From Qipengyuania intermedia (GTDB taxonomy: Bacteria > Pseudomonadota > Alphaproteobacteria > Sphingomonadales > Sphingomonadaceae), in assembly GCF_019711615.1 (NCBI RefSeq), contig NZ_JAIGNS010000002.1, positions 1 through 64,000 of the forward strand: a stretch of DNA of 64,000 nucleotides, read 5' to 3'. Each line of letters starts with the position of its first letter. Position 1 is the first letter of the stretch. The notes beneath the pieces were generated by a model, which did not search any database, was not told the DNA's origin, and saw nothing but the letters and a program-made list of their open reading frames with translations. Positions 25,674-34,809 of this stretch are shown piece after piece. Position numbers and translations under genes: made by a program.

Positions 25674-26312
25674 TTACGTCTGGCGGATCGCCGTCAGGCC
25701 GGACGCGCCGCCGTCCGCTGCAGACAAGCCGGCGAAGATCGTGTCGATGATGGCAGCGAGCTTATCTTCTGCCAGGCGATCGTTGATGATGATCATCAAA
25801 TCGGGCATCGTATAGCACATCAGCATCTGGTTGATCAGCGTGAGCGCCCGATCGATCTGCAAGCCTTCGAAATATCCTTCGGCCTGCGCCTGAGCGATCA
25901 GTTCGCACAGATAGTGGTCTGCCAGATCGACATAGGACCGCACCTGTTCGAAGCGGCGGGCGCCCAGATCGCACAGCACCGCATAGGCCGCAGGATCGCG
26001 TTCGAACTCGGCACGATTGCGCCGGAAACGTCGCACGTAGAATTCGTGGAACTTGCGATTGATGGGAAGGTCGCTTTCGAGGACCTGTTCCATGATCTGC
26101 ACATGGGGTTCAAACCAGAGCTCGGTCACCGCGTCGAACAGGTCGGCGTCCGTAGGAAAGATCGCTTCGACGCGCGCCCTCGAAACGCCCGCTTCGACAG
26201 CCAGGTGCGCAATCGTGATTTCGGTCCCGCGCCGCGCGGTCAGTTCCATCGCCATGACGGCAAGCTTGTTCCGCTCTGAGGCTGTATCGACGCTCGACAC
26301 GATCAGGACCAT
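25674..26312 (-). CDS. TetR family transcriptional regulator
   Basis: A 212-aa protein with an N-terminal helix-turn-helix (AHLAVEAGVSRARVEAIFPT at ~34-53, where TetR proteins usually have YYHF) and an all-helical ligand domain. The effector and targets are unknown. It lies eight bases upstream of the WcaI-like gene in the same direction and 76 bases downstream of the DUF1295 gene, so it may regulate either the lipid genes upstream or itself. Confidence 0.8.
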   Translation of the reverse strand: MVLIVSSVDTASERNKLAVMAMELTARRGTEITIAHLAVEAGVSRARVEAIFPTDADLFDAVTELWFEPHVQIMEQVLESDLPINRKFHEFYVRRFRRNRAEFERDPAAYAVLCDLGARRFEQVRSYVDLADHYLCELIAQAQAEGYFEGLQIDRALTLINQMLMCYTMPDLMIIINDRLAEDKLAAIIDTIFAGLSAADGGASGLTAIRQT

Positions 26313-26388
26313 TCAACAATGCACATGGGTCAAGAGTAGGGACCTGCGCCGCCCTATTCCAGTACGTAAATCGTATTTTCCTGCCTTC

Positions 26389-27186
26389 TCAACCGGTCGC
26401 TTTGGGCGGCATGGGGATGAAGGCGGACGTGCGACGCTTGTACTCCTCATACCCGGAGCGCGAATGCTTCATGCCCTTTTCCAGCAGCGCGGCACCCGAC
26501 CATTTGACGAGCGTGAAGGTGAGGAAGAGCGGCCCCGCAATCGTCCAGAGCGCGATTTCCCAGCTTGCGCTCGCTGTCACCAGCCAGATGCCCCACCAGG
26601 CACAGGCATCGCCGAAATAGTTGGGATGGCGGGTATAGCGCCACAGGCCCTGGTCCATGACCTCGCCCTTGTTGGCAGGATCGGCCTTGAATTTGGCGAG
26701 CTGCCAGTCGCCGACCCACTCGAAAAAGATGCCCACGAGGTAGAGCGCCAGTCCGACCCATGCGAGGCCGGCGATCGGGGCGGGTTCGCTACTGGTCAGG
26801 ATGCCGACCTGTGCCGGCGAGCAGACGAGGAACAGCAGGATCGCCTGACCGAGCCAGATCTTGGTGAGCGCGGCGATTGCGAAGCGACCTTTCTCCCGGT
26901 CCTTGCGCAGCATCCGCTCATACCTTTTGTCCTGCCCTTCCGCGCGCCAGCGCCGGAAGAGATAGATGCCCAGCCGTAGTCCCCAAGCCCCGACCATCAC
27001 GAGGAGGAGTGTTGCCAGATCGCCGGGATCGGCGAGCTGAAGCCAGCTGGTGAGTGCCATCAGCGCCATGCCTGCTCCCCAGAATGCATCGATGAAGGAG
27101 ACATCGTCGATCTGGACCGAAACAACCCACAGGATCAGGACCACGCCGATCAATATCGCTGCGTTGGCCAGCAGGGCATCAAGCAT
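26389..27186 (-). CDS. DUF1295 integral membrane protein (steroid reductase-like fold)
   Basis: A 265-aa protein with about six membrane helices. The conserved C-terminal region is GLWRYTRHPNYFGDACAWWG and YEEYKRRTSAFIP, typical of DUF1295 and related to isoprenylcysteine methyltransferase and sterol reductase families. The likely substrate is a lipid, but this is inference. Its start overlaps the plsC stop by eight bases, so the two are translated together. Confidence 0.85.
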   Translation of the reverse strand: MLDALLANAAILIGVVLILWVVSVQIDDVSFIDAFWGAGMALMALTSWLQLADPGDLATLLLVMVGAWGLRLGIYLFRRWRAEGQDKRYERMLRKDREKGRFAIAALTKIWLGQAILLFLVCSPAQVGILTSSEPAPIAGLAWVGLALYLVGIFFEWVGDWQLAKFKADPANKGEVMDQGLWRYTRHPNYFGDACAWWGIWLVTASASWEIALWTIAGPLFLTFTLVKWSGAALLEKGMKHSRSGYEEYKRRTSAFIPMPPKATG

Positions 27187-27808
27187 TGGTTTTCTCCTCC
27201 TCGATCAGGCGCAGTGCCTGGGCCTCAAGCACCTTGTACCGCTCGTAATCGGGTAGTTTGGAGCGCATGAAGCGCGCGATTTCCAGCAGCGTTTCGCCAT
27301 AGCTGTCCGTCGGGACGATAGCGGGTCCGAAGCCCAGAACCATATCCTGATTGCACACCCATGCAGGCACGATCGGTACATTGGCGGCACGCGCGATATT
27401 GTAGAAACCCGATTTCCATTCGCCATTCGAACTGCGCGTGCCCTCGGCAGCGATGACGAGCGCCAGATGGTCGCGCGCAGCGAATTCCGCTGCGACCTGT
27501 TCGACCACGTTGCTACGTTTCGTCCGGTCGATAGGGATGCCACCCATGTCGAACATGAAATTGCGCATCAGCCCCTGGAACAGCGTGTGCTTGCCCATGA
27601 AATTGGGCTCGACGCCTTCTTCGGCCGTGGCGCCGACGAAGAAAACGAAATCCCAGTTCGAGGTGTGCGGAGCGCCCGCGATGACGAACTTATCGATGTC
27701 CGGCAGGTGCCCGTCGAGCTTCCAGCCCTTGAAGCGGTATAGCGCCATGATGATCCGGCGCACGATGCGCGACAGGATCGAGCGCTTGCGGCTCGTTCGT
27801 TCCGACAT
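27179..27808 (-). CDS. 1-acyl-glycerol-3-phosphate acyltransferase family (PlsC-like)
   Basis: A 209-aa protein with the acyltransferase motifs H48-x4-D53 (PHTSNWDF), FMGKHTLF, GGIPIDRTKRS and AAEGTRS (E122-R125). It transfers an acyl group to a lysophospholipid or similar acceptor at the inner membrane. The short length and lack of a long membrane domain suit the small PlsC subgroup seen beside membrane enzymes. Co-translated with DUF1295, it probably forms a lipid-modifying pair. Confidence 0.82.
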   Translation of the reverse strand: MSERTSRKRSILSRIVRRIIMALYRFKGWKLDGHLPDIDKFVIAGAPHTSNWDFVFFVGATAEEGVEPNFMGKHTLFQGLMRNFMFDMGGIPIDRTKRSNVVEQVAAEFAARDHLALVIAAEGTRSSNGEWKSGFYNIARAANVPIVPAWVCNQDMVLGFGPAIVPTDSYGETLLEIARFMRSKLPDYERYKVLEAQALRLIEEEKTNA

Positions 27809-27872
27809 GTTCTCTCCTGCGGCCCTGCCTAACAGATGTTAAGCAGATTGCGATAGCGATTGGGCACGCGGC

Positions 27873-28679
27873 TCACTGCCATTCCAGTTCCGGGAATTTT
27901 CGCGCTCCGTATAGGTAGGCACAAAACAACTGTTTGACCTCTTCGATCTGGAACGTCGCATTTGAACCAGCACCAATCCTTCGAGCGTTGCGCGGCCAAT
28001 CGTCGCCGATATTGCGCCTTTCGATCGAATAGCCGAATGCGGACGCGGCCGATTGCACGAACTCTGTCTCGCTTCTGCTCAGGATCACGTGGCTTTCACG
28101 CCCTTCGTGCATCGCATCGAGGGCAGCAGTCAGCTCTTCGATAGTCACGTTCTCGATAGAGCGCGCCCCGGACACGTCCATGGCCATTCGCCTGGGCTCG
28201 CCAGTGGGCCGCGCAAACGTCAGGGGCTCGGGGCTTTCCTGCGGCTCGAATTCCTTCCGCAGCAGCCCGACGATTTCATTATGCTCGTTGTTGTTCCGTC
28301 TCAGGAGCCAGGCGGCCAGCACGAGGGTCAGGATCGAGACCATAAGGATCGGGACTGCACCCATCGCATAGAGTTCGCCCTTCACCATTCCGACAGCCGC
28401 CCAAATGGCGGCAATCGCCGGGACAAGGACAAGCGCCAGCGCAGCCTGCATAAGAGTGGTGATGCCGCTGATGCGCGTGGCCGATCCGTCACGCCGGATC
28501 AGGGCCACCAGTTCGAAAGTATGATAAAGAGACAAGCCGGACCAGATACAGACCAGCCGACCGAGAACGAACCCCCTTGGGCCCGGCTTTGGATCGAACC
28601 ACGGTTGGAGCAGCGCCCGTACGCGTTGGCGTGTCTCGGCCACGTTTGTCGCCGACCGTATCACAAAGCAAACTGCCAC
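27873..28679 (-). CDS. Membrane protein of unknown function
   Basis: About 268 aa from a possible GTG start at 28679; GTG 28664 or 28643 are alternatives and no ribosome binding site decides. It has three or four membrane helices in the first 150 residues (FVLGRLVCIWSGLSLYHTFE, AALALVLVPAIAAIWAAVGM, AVPILMVSILTLVLAAWLL) and then a soluble C-terminal domain (SIENVTIEELTAALDAM ... FCAYLYGARKFPELEWQ). No family is recognised. It follows the carboxylase gene by 17 bases in the same direction. Confidence 0.6.
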   Translation of the reverse strand: MAVCFVIRSATNVAETRQRVRALLQPWFDPKPGPRGFVLGRLVCIWSGLSLYHTFELVALIRRDGSATRISGITTLMQAALALVLVPAIAAIWAAVGMVKGELYAMGAVPILMVSILTLVLAAWLLRRNNNEHNEIVGLLRKEFEPQESPEPLTFARPTGEPRRMAMDVSGARSIENVTIEELTAALDAMHEGRESHVILSRSETEFVQSAASAFGYSIERRNIGDDWPRNARRIGAGSNATFQIEEVKQLFCAYLYGARKFPELEWQ

Positions 28680-28696
28680 GATGCGCGATGCCGAGC

Positions 28697-30307
28697 CTAC
28701 ATCCTGAACACGCCGAACTGCGGCTTTTCGGGGATGGGCGCTTCGAGTGTGGCTGCGAAGGCGAGGCCGAGCACATCGCGGGTTTGTGCCGGGTCGATCA
28801 CACCGTCGTCCCACAGGCGCGCGGTGGCGTAATAGGGGTTGCCCTCGTCCTCGTATTTCTGACGGATCGGGGCCTTGAACTCCTCGGCCTGTTCCTCGGT
28901 CCAGCTGTCGGCGTCGCGGTGGACGGTGGCGAGAACGCTGGCGGCTTGCTCGCCGCCCATCACGGAAATGCGCGCATTGGGCCAGGTGAAGAGGAAGCGC
29001 GGGCTATAGGCGCGTCCGCACATGCCGTAATTGCCTGCGCCGAAGCTGCCGCCGATCACTACGGTGATCTTGGGCACCGTCGCGGTGGCGACTGCAGTCA
29101 CCAGCTTCGCGCCGTGCTTGGCGATGCCTTCTGCCTCGTATTTGCCGCCAACCATGAAGCCGGAGATGTTCTGGAGGAACAGCAACGGGATGCGGCGTTG
29201 CTGAGCCAGCTCGATGAAGTGCGCGCCCTTTTGCGCGCTTTCCGAAAACAGCACGCCGTTATTGGCGAGGATCGCCACCGGCATGCCCCAGATGTGGGCG
29301 AAGCCGCAGACGAGCGTACTGCCGTAGTGCTGCTTGAACTCGTGGAATTCACTGCCGTCGACAAGCCGGGCGATGACTTCGTGCACATCGTAGGGCGCGC
29401 GCACATCGTCGGGGACGATGGCGTAAAGGTCTTCGGCATCGAACTTGGGCGCACGCGGCTCTTTCAGTTCGATTGCCTTCGCCGCAGCATGGTTGTCGCC
29501 GAGATGTGACACGATGTCGCGCACGATGGTGAGTGCGTGCTCGTCGTTCTCGGCGAGGTGGTCGACCACGCCCGATTTTTTCGCATGGAGATCGCCGCCG
29601 CCAAGGTCCTCGGCGCTGATTTCCTCGCCCGTCGCAGCCTTCACCAGCGGCGGTCCGGCAAGGAAGATCGTCCCCTGGTTGCGCACGATCACTGTCTCGT
29701 CGGACATGGCGGGGACATATGCGCCGCCCGCGGTGCAGCTGCCCATCACGCAGGCGATCTGCGGGATGCCCAGCGCACTCATGTTCGCCTGATTGAAGAA
29801 GATTCGGCCGAAATGGTCGCGGTCGGGGAAGACCTCGGCCTGGTGCGGCAAGTTCGCCCCGCCACTGTCGACGAGATAGATGCACGGCAGGCGGTTCTCC
29901 TGCGCGATCTCTTGCGCGCGCAGGTGCTTCTTGACCGTCATCGGGTAATAGGTGCCGCCCTTCACGGTGGCATCGTTGCACACGATCATCACCTGGCGGC
30001 CGGAAACGCGGCCAATCCCGGCGATCATCCCGGCGCCGTTGATCGCGTCCTTGCCGTACATGCCGTTGGCGGCAAGCTGGCCGATCTCGAGAAAGGGGCT
30101 GCCCGGATCGAGCAGGCGCTCGACACGCTCGCGCGGCAGCAGCTTGCCGCGCCCGACATGGCGCTCGCGGCTGCCTTCGGAGCCGCCAAGCGCGGCTGCG
30201 GCTACGGTCGAGCGCAGGTCTGCAGAAAGCGTGCGGTTGTGCTCGAACCGCGCCTTCGCATCAGGCGCCTCGCGGTCGAGAGTCGAGGTAAGAACGGGTG
30301 CGGTCAT
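28697..30307 (-). CDS. Acyl-CoA carboxylase carboxyltransferase subunit, probable methylcrotonyl-CoA carboxylase beta
   Basis: A 536-aa carboxyltransferase with both crotonase-like halves. The N-terminal part has [20 protein letters not shown] and [16 protein letters not shown]; the acyl-CoA/biotin sites have VDSGGANLP and [16 protein letters not shown], and the C-terminal part has [20 protein letters not shown]. This pattern and the neighbour ivd point to 3-methylcrotonyl-CoA carboxylase in leucine breakdown. ATG 30307 overlaps the upstream stop (ATGA). The biotin-carrying alpha subunit is not in the window. Confidence 0.88.
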   Translation of the reverse strand: MTAPVLTSTLDREAPDAKARFEHNRTLSADLRSTVAAAALGGSEGSRERHVGRGKLLPRERVERLLDPGSPFLEIGQLAANGMYGKDAINGAGMIAGIGRVSGRQVMIVCNDATVKGGTYYPMTVKKHLRAQEIAQENRLPCIYLVDSGGANLPHQAEVFPDRDHFGRIFFNQANMSALGIPQIACVMGSCTAGGAYVPAMSDETVIVRNQGTIFLAGPPLVKAATGEEISAEDLGGGDLHAKKSGVVDHLAENDEHALTIVRDIVSHLGDNHAAAKAIELKEPRAPKFDAEDLYAIVPDDVRAPYDVHEVIARLVDGSEFHEFKQHYGSTLVCGFAHIWGMPVAILANNGVLFSESAQKGAHFIELAQQRRIPLLFLQNISGFMVGGKYEAEGIAKHGAKLVTAVATATVPKITVVIGGSFGAGNYGMCGRAYSPRFLFTWPNARISVMGGEQAASVLATVHRDADSWTEEQAEEFKAPIRQKYEDEGNPYYATARLWDDGVIDPAQTRDVLGLAFAATLEAPIPEKPQFGVFRM

Positions 30308-30675
30308 TCTGACGGTTTCCACATGATGCTGGCGGCAAGGCCAACCAGCGAAACGACGAAGGCGATCCCGATCAGCGCAGTCAATACGCCGAGGTCGAAA
30401 TTGCCGGAATTGGACGAGGCGGGGTCGAAGACTTTTCCGAAGAAGCTACCGTACAGCATTCCAGCGCAAGCTCCCCAGCCAGCTACGAAGATTGCCCAGC
30501 GTGTGCGGGTCGGCCTTGTCATGAGAATCGCCCCAGCCAACAAGAGTCCGCCCATGAAGAAGTCGTCGAGGACGAACATGATCGGCCGGCCGACGCCCCA
30601 ACTGCGGATCGCCTCGCCGATCATCAACGAAAGCGCGAGACCTGCGCCGAGGAAGCGCTGCAGGGCGAGGGTCAC
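30304..30675 (-). CDS. Small membrane protein inside the leucine-catabolism operon
   Basis: A 123-aa protein with four predicted membrane helices ([72 protein letters not shown]). It starts at GTG 30675 inside the ivd stop (GTGA) and ends inside the carboxylase start (ATGA), so it is translationally coupled on both sides. No family is recognised, and it has no obvious catalytic motif. Confidence 0.65.
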   Translation of the reverse strand: MTLALQRFLGAGLALSLMIGEAIRSWGVGRPIMFVLDDFFMGGLLLAGAILMTRPTRTRWAIFVAGWGACAGMLYGSFFGKVFDPASSNSGNFDLGVLTALIGIAFVVSLVGLAASIMWKPSE

Positions 30676-31841
30676 CCAGCCGCCCCAATCAGCTCTCGCC
30701 CGATCAGCATGCGCCTGATCTCGTTCGTGCCTGCACCGATGTCGAGCAGCTTGGCATCGCGCATGTAGCGCTCCACCGGCCAGTCGAGCGTGTAGCCTGC
30801 GCCGCCAAGCGCCTGGACGCTTTCGGCGGCCACGCGGAAGGCATTCTCGCTCGCCAGCAGGATCGCGCCCGCCGCATCGAAGCGGGTGGTCTTTTCCGCA
30901 TCGCAGCTTTTGGCGACGGCGTAGGTGTAGGCGCGGGCCGATTGCAGCGCGACATACATGTCGGCAACCTTGGCCTGCATCAGCTGGAAGGACCCGATGG
31001 GCTTGCCGAACTGGGTGCGTTCGCGAAGGTAGGGAATGACTGTGTCGAGGCAGGCCTGCATCACGCCCAGCTGCAATCCGGCGAGGACCACGCGCTCGTA
31101 ATCCAGGCCGCTCATCAGCACGCCGACGCCGCCGTTTTCGGGGCCCATGACGTTCTCTTCGGGCACGAAGCAATCGTCGAACACCAGCTCTGCCGTGGGC
31201 GAACCCCGCATGCCGACCTTCTCGATCTTCTGGCCGATCGAGAAACCGTCGAAATCCTTCTCGATCAGGAAGGTCGTGATGCCGCGACTGGCGGCCTCGG
31301 GCGCAGTCTTAGCGTAGACCACCAGCGTGTCCGCATAGGGCGCGTTGGTGATCCAGAACTTGGTGCCGTTGAGGACATAGCCGCCATCGACCTTCTCGGC
31401 CTTGGCTTTCATGGATACGACGTCCGACCCGGCGCTCGCCTCGCTCATGGCCAGGCTTCCGACATGTTCGCCGCTGATCAGCTTGGGGAGATACTTGGCC
31501 TTCTGCGCCTCATTGCCCCAGCGCGCGATCTGGTTGACGCACAGGTTCGAGTGCGCACCATAGCTAAGGCCGATGCTGGCGCTGGCACGGCTGACTTCCT
31601 CGACCGCGATCACATGTTCGAGATAGCCGAGCCCCAGCCCGCCATCGTCTTCAGCTACGGTGATGCCGTGGAGGCCGAGCTCGCCCATCGCGGGCCACAG
31701 TTCCGCCTTGGGAAACCAGTCCTCGCGATCCACCTTTTCGGCGAGGGGGGCGATCTGTTCGTCGGCGAAGCGACCCACGCTTTCGCGGATCATGTCTGCG
31801 CTCTCGCCAAGCTGGAAATCGAAGTCGGGGGTGGCGCGCAT
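30672..31841 (-). CDS. ivd: Isovaleryl-CoA dehydrogenase
   Basis: An FAD enzyme oxidising isovaleryl-CoA to 3-methylcrotonyl-CoA, with electrons passing to ETF. The 389-aa length is typical. The flavin and substrate segments AMSEASAGSDVVSM and WITNAPYADTLVVYAKT are present, and the catalytic Glu sits at E249 in GLDYERVVLAG, the position used by isovaleryl-CoA dehydrogenases and not by short-chain acyl-CoA dehydrogenases. ATG 31841 has GGAGA upstream. It heads a coupled operon with a small membrane protein and the methylcrotonyl-CoA carboxylase beta subunit. Confidence 0.92.
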   Translation of the reverse strand: MRATPDFDFQLGESADMIRESVGRFADEQIAPLAEKVDREDWFPKAELWPAMGELGLHGITVAEDDGGLGLGYLEHVIAVEEVSRASASIGLSYGAHSNLCVNQIARWGNEAQKAKYLPKLISGEHVGSLAMSEASAGSDVVSMKAKAEKVDGGYVLNGTKFWITNAPYADTLVVYAKTAPEAASRGITTFLIEKDFDGFSIGQKIEKVGMRGSPTAELVFDDCFVPEENVMGPENGGVGVLMSGLDYERVVLAGLQLGVMQACLDTVIPYLRERTQFGKPIGSFQLMQAKVADMYVALQSARAYTYAVAKSCDAEKTTRFDAAGAILLASENAFRVAAESVQALGGAGYTLDWPVERYMRDAKLLDIGAGTNEIRRMLIGRELIGAAG

Positions 31842-31989
31842 GGTATCTCCTGGTTGCCATTCAAGGCAGTCTCTCTCTGGTCGGCGCGATAGCGAAGCTT
31901 TGTTGTCCGGGCAAACCCAAGCGAGTAAACTCGATGGCAAACATGCCAACTTCTTGAAAATCAGACGGATAGCTTTAAACCAGCGAGAC

Positions 31990-33516
31990 ATGAAAAGGGA
32001 CGATGCAATAGATTGGCCTCAGGGGAGGGGTCCGAACCCTGCGTTTTGCAGCGAGGACGAGCGCCTTACCGTGATGGCTTCCTACGGCCTGGACGAATTG
32101 ATGGACGATCAGGAGCTCTCCCAAATCGTTCAATTCGCTGCGAAATTGTGCGGCGCACCGATTTCTCTGGTCAGCCTGGTCGAGGAACAGCGGCAGCGTT
32201 TCCTCGCGCGGGCGGGGCTGCTGACGACCGAGACACCGCGACCGACCAGTTTCTGCGCCCATGCGATGATGGAGCGAGAGCCGATGGTGGTGCCCGACGC
32301 GCTGCTCGATCCCCGCTTCGAACGCAATCCGCTGGTGACCGGCGAGCCCAAGATCCGCTTCTATGCCGGTGCGCCGCTGTTGTCGGCCGAAGGCGCGCCG
32401 CTTGGTTCGCTATGCGTCATCGACACCGAACCGCGCCCCGGCGGCCTGACCGAATTGCAGCGCGAAGGGCTGGAAGTGCTGGCGGCGTCGGTGATGCGCC
32501 GCCTGAATGCGCGGCGCGAATATCTCGCGGTGCAGGAACAGCTCGTCCGCGAAAGCATGCGCTTGCGCAAGATGGCGGAACATATTCCGGTGCTGGCCTG
32601 GGCCGCTCGGCCTGACGGTTCTCTCGAGTTCGGAAATTCCGCGCTCTATGAGTATTTCGGTACCGAAGACCTTACTGCGATCGACCTCGGCGACATGATC
32701 CATCCTTCGGACAGCGAGGAGGTGGAGCGGTTACGCAAGAAATCCCGCGAAGAGGGCGGACGGTGGGACGCCGAGGCGCGTGTCCGCCGGTCCGACGGAG
32801 AGTACCGCTGGATGGTCCTCAGGGCTTGGCCGATGCGCGACTCCAAGGGCCAGATCGAAACCTGGTTCGGAGCAGGGATCGATATCGACGAAACCCACAA
32901 GCTGTCCGAAAGCCGCGATCTGCTCGCGCGCGAGTTGTCGCACAGGATCAAAAATATCTTCGCGGTGGTTTCCGGGCTGATCGCCATGCATTCGCGCGGA
33001 CAGCCGGAAGTAAAACCCTTCGTCGACAAGATCGGAGCGGCCATTCGTTCGCTGGCCACGGCGCATGACTACGTAAGGCCGGACGATGGTCGCTCGAGCG
33101 ATAATCTTGGCGGCCTGCTCGAGGGGCTGCTCGAACCATACGCCTCGCAGGACCGGGAGCGGATCCAGGTCGATGGCGACCATGTCGGACTGGGCTCGCG
33201 CGCGGCCACGCCGCTGGCGCTGATCTTCCACGAGCTCGCTACCAATTCCGCGAAATACGGTGCACTGTCTAACGGTGTCGGCAAGGTGAAAATCAACGTC
33301 GTGGACGATTGCGACAGTGACGATAACGTATGCATCAGCTGGCACGAGGACATGGACGGATTTACGCCGCCTGCGCAGGATGAAGCGGAAGGATTCGGAT
33401 CGCGCCTCCTGCGAATGGCGATCGAAGGCCAGCTGTCCGGTCAATTCTCCCGCGAATATTCGCACGAGGGTCTGCGCGTGGAACTGGTGATCCCCAGAAG
33501 TTCGATTACCCAATGA
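31990..33516 (+). CDS. GAF-PAS-HWE family sensor histidine kinase
   Basis: A 508-aa soluble kinase: an N-terminal GAF domain (~30-170), a PAS/PAC domain (~190-310; WMVLRAWPMRDSKGQIETWF at its end), then an HWE/HisKA_2 catalytic part. The phospho-accepting H318 lies in ELSHRIKNIFAV, and the N-box is HELATNSAKYGAL from H414. No membrane segment is present, so it senses a cytoplasmic or light/redox-type cue (inference). HWE kinases in alphaproteobacteria often feed the general stress response. No response regulator is adjacent. It is divergent from ivd with a shared 148-base promoter region. Confidence 0.88.
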   Translation: MKRDDAIDWPQGRGPNPAFCSEDERLTVMASYGLDELMDDQELSQIVQFAAKLCGAPISLVSLVEEQRQRFLARAGLLTTETPRPTSFCAHAMMEREPMVVPDALLDPRFERNPLVTGEPKIRFYAGAPLLSAEGAPLGSLCVIDTEPRPGGLTELQREGLEVLAASVMRRLNARREYLAVQEQLVRESMRLRKMAEHIPVLAWAARPDGSLEFGNSALYEYFGTEDLTAIDLGDMIHPSDSEEVERLRKKSREEGGRWDAEARVRRSDGEYRWMVLRAWPMRDSKGQIETWFGAGIDIDETHKLSESRDLLARELSHRIKNIFAVVSGLIAMHSRGQPEVKPFVDKIGAAIRSLATAHDYVRPDDGRSSDNLGGLLEGLLEPYASQDRERIQVDGDHVGLGSRAATPLALIFHELATNSAKYGALSNGVGKVKINVVDDCDSDDNVCISWHEDMDGFTPPAQDEAEGFGSRLLRMAIEGQLSGQFSREYSHEGLRVELVIPRSSITQ

Positions 33517-33565
33517 TGCGGCGCAAGGGTCGCCAGATCGTCCCGAGCGCGATATGCCCTTGGTT

Positions 33566-34045
33566 ATGAACCGTAAGATCGCACCGCTCGTCGCCCTGGC
33601 GCTCTGCCTGCCTGCCATGGCCTGCGCTCCCGCTGAGGAAGAACAGGCAGACCCGGCTGCTATATCCGAAGGGGAGGACGCTCAGCCGGCGTCCGACGAT
33701 ACGCCGCAGCCTGCTCACAGCGAATTTTCCGATACCGCATGGCGCGTGATGGCCGAGGACGGGGCACGTTACGTCACTCACATAGACGCCGACGGGACCT
33801 ATCGCGACTATCGCAATGGCGAACCGTGGCAGGAGGGCAGCTGGAAATTCGATCCGGCCGAAGAAAGCTCAGACAACGCCGACCTGCTATGCTTCACGCC
33901 CGATGCGGAAGACGGCAGCGAGAGGTGCTGGGAGCCGGGAAGGCTGCTCGATGACGAGCTGATCGTCACTTCGGGCGGAGGGCGCCGTGTAGCGCTGGAA
34001 AAAGTCACTTACGTCGCGCCCGAAGAGGCCGAAACCGAAGAGTGA
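33566..34045 (+). CDS. Putative lipoprotein, unknown, coupled to the ABC importer
   Basis: A 159-aa protein. From ATG 33566 it has the signal MNRKIAPLVALALCLPAMAC with the likely lipidated Cys at residue 20; ATG 33554 is an alternative. The mature region is acidic, then has TAWRVMAEDGARYVTHIDAD and WQEGSWKFDPAEESSDNADL. I do not recognise a family. Its stop overlaps the start of the ATPase gene (GTGA), so it belongs to the importer operon and may help at the periplasmic face. Confidence 0.68.
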   Translation: MNRKIAPLVALALCLPAMACAPAEEEQADPAAISEGEDAQPASDDTPQPAHSEFSDTAWRVMAEDGARYVTHIDADGTYRDYRNGEPWQEGSWKFDPAEESSDNADLLCFTPDAEDGSERCWEPGRLLDDELIVTSGGGRRVALEKVTYVAPEEAETEE

Positions 34046-34809
34046 CGAAACCCGCCTGCTCTTACCTATCCTTCGACAATGTCTCCCGCAGGTTCGGCGC
34101 GGCAACCGCGGTCGATGGCGTCTCGCTCGACATTGCCAAGGGCGAGTTCGTCGCCCTTGTCGGCGCCTCCGGGTCGGGCAAGTCGACCCTGCTGAAAATG
34201 GTCAATCGGCTGATAGACCCGAGCGGCGGAAATGTAGACCTCGATAGCCAAAATGTAGAGGACATCGCGCTTCCTGCACTGCGCAGGCGCATAGGATACG
34301 TGTTCCAGTCCATCGGTCTCTTCCCGCACATGGATGTCGGGCAGAATATTGCCATCGGGCCGCGTCTTTCCGGAACGACCCTGTCGCCCGACCGGATCGG
34401 CGAGCTGCTTTCGCTGGTCGAATTGGAGCCGGAAATGACAAGCCGGATGCCCGACGAATTGAGCGGCGGGCAAAGGCAGCGGGTGGGCGTTGCGCGGGCC
34501 CTGGCCAACGATCCCGAGCTGCTCCTTATGGACGAACCTTTCGGCGCGCTCGATCCGGTGACGCGCGATGCGCTGGGCGAACGGGTGCTGGCGCTCCATC
34601 GCGAGTTCGGGCTGACGACAGTAATGGTCACGCACGACATGGCGGAGGCGCTGCTCCTTGCAGACCGCGTGCTGATAATGGACGCCGGCAGGATCGTTGC
34701 GGACGAGACGCCTGAGGCGCTGGTGGCGGGCGAAGGGGGAGAAATCGCGCAGGGCCTCGTGGCGGTGCCGCGACACCAGGCCGACCGGCTGGCGGAACTG
34801 TCGCGGTGA
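34042..34809 (+). CDS. Betaine/osmoprotectant-type ABC importer, ATP-binding subunit
   Basis: A 255-aa ATPase with Walker A GASGSGKST (41-49), signature LSGGQRQR (140-147), Walker B LLLMDEP (160-166) and the H-loop TVMVTHDMAEA. It powers import by the fused permease/binding protein that follows. Similarity to OpuCA-type subunits is by overall style; it lacks the C-terminal CBS domains of some relatives. It starts at GTG 34042, overlapping the lipoprotein stop. Confidence 0.88.
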   Translation: MTKPACSYLSFDNVSRRFGAATAVDGVSLDIAKGEFVALVGASGSGKSTLLKMVNRLIDPSGGNVDLDSQNVEDIALPALRRRIGYVFQSIGLFPHMDVGQNIAIGPRLSGTTLSPDRIGELLSLVELEPEMTSRMPDELSGGQRQRVGVARALANDPELLLMDEPFGALDPVTRDALGERVLALHREFGLTTVMVTHDMAEALLLADRVLIMDAGRIVADETPEALVAGEGGEIAQGLVAVPRHQADRLAELSR

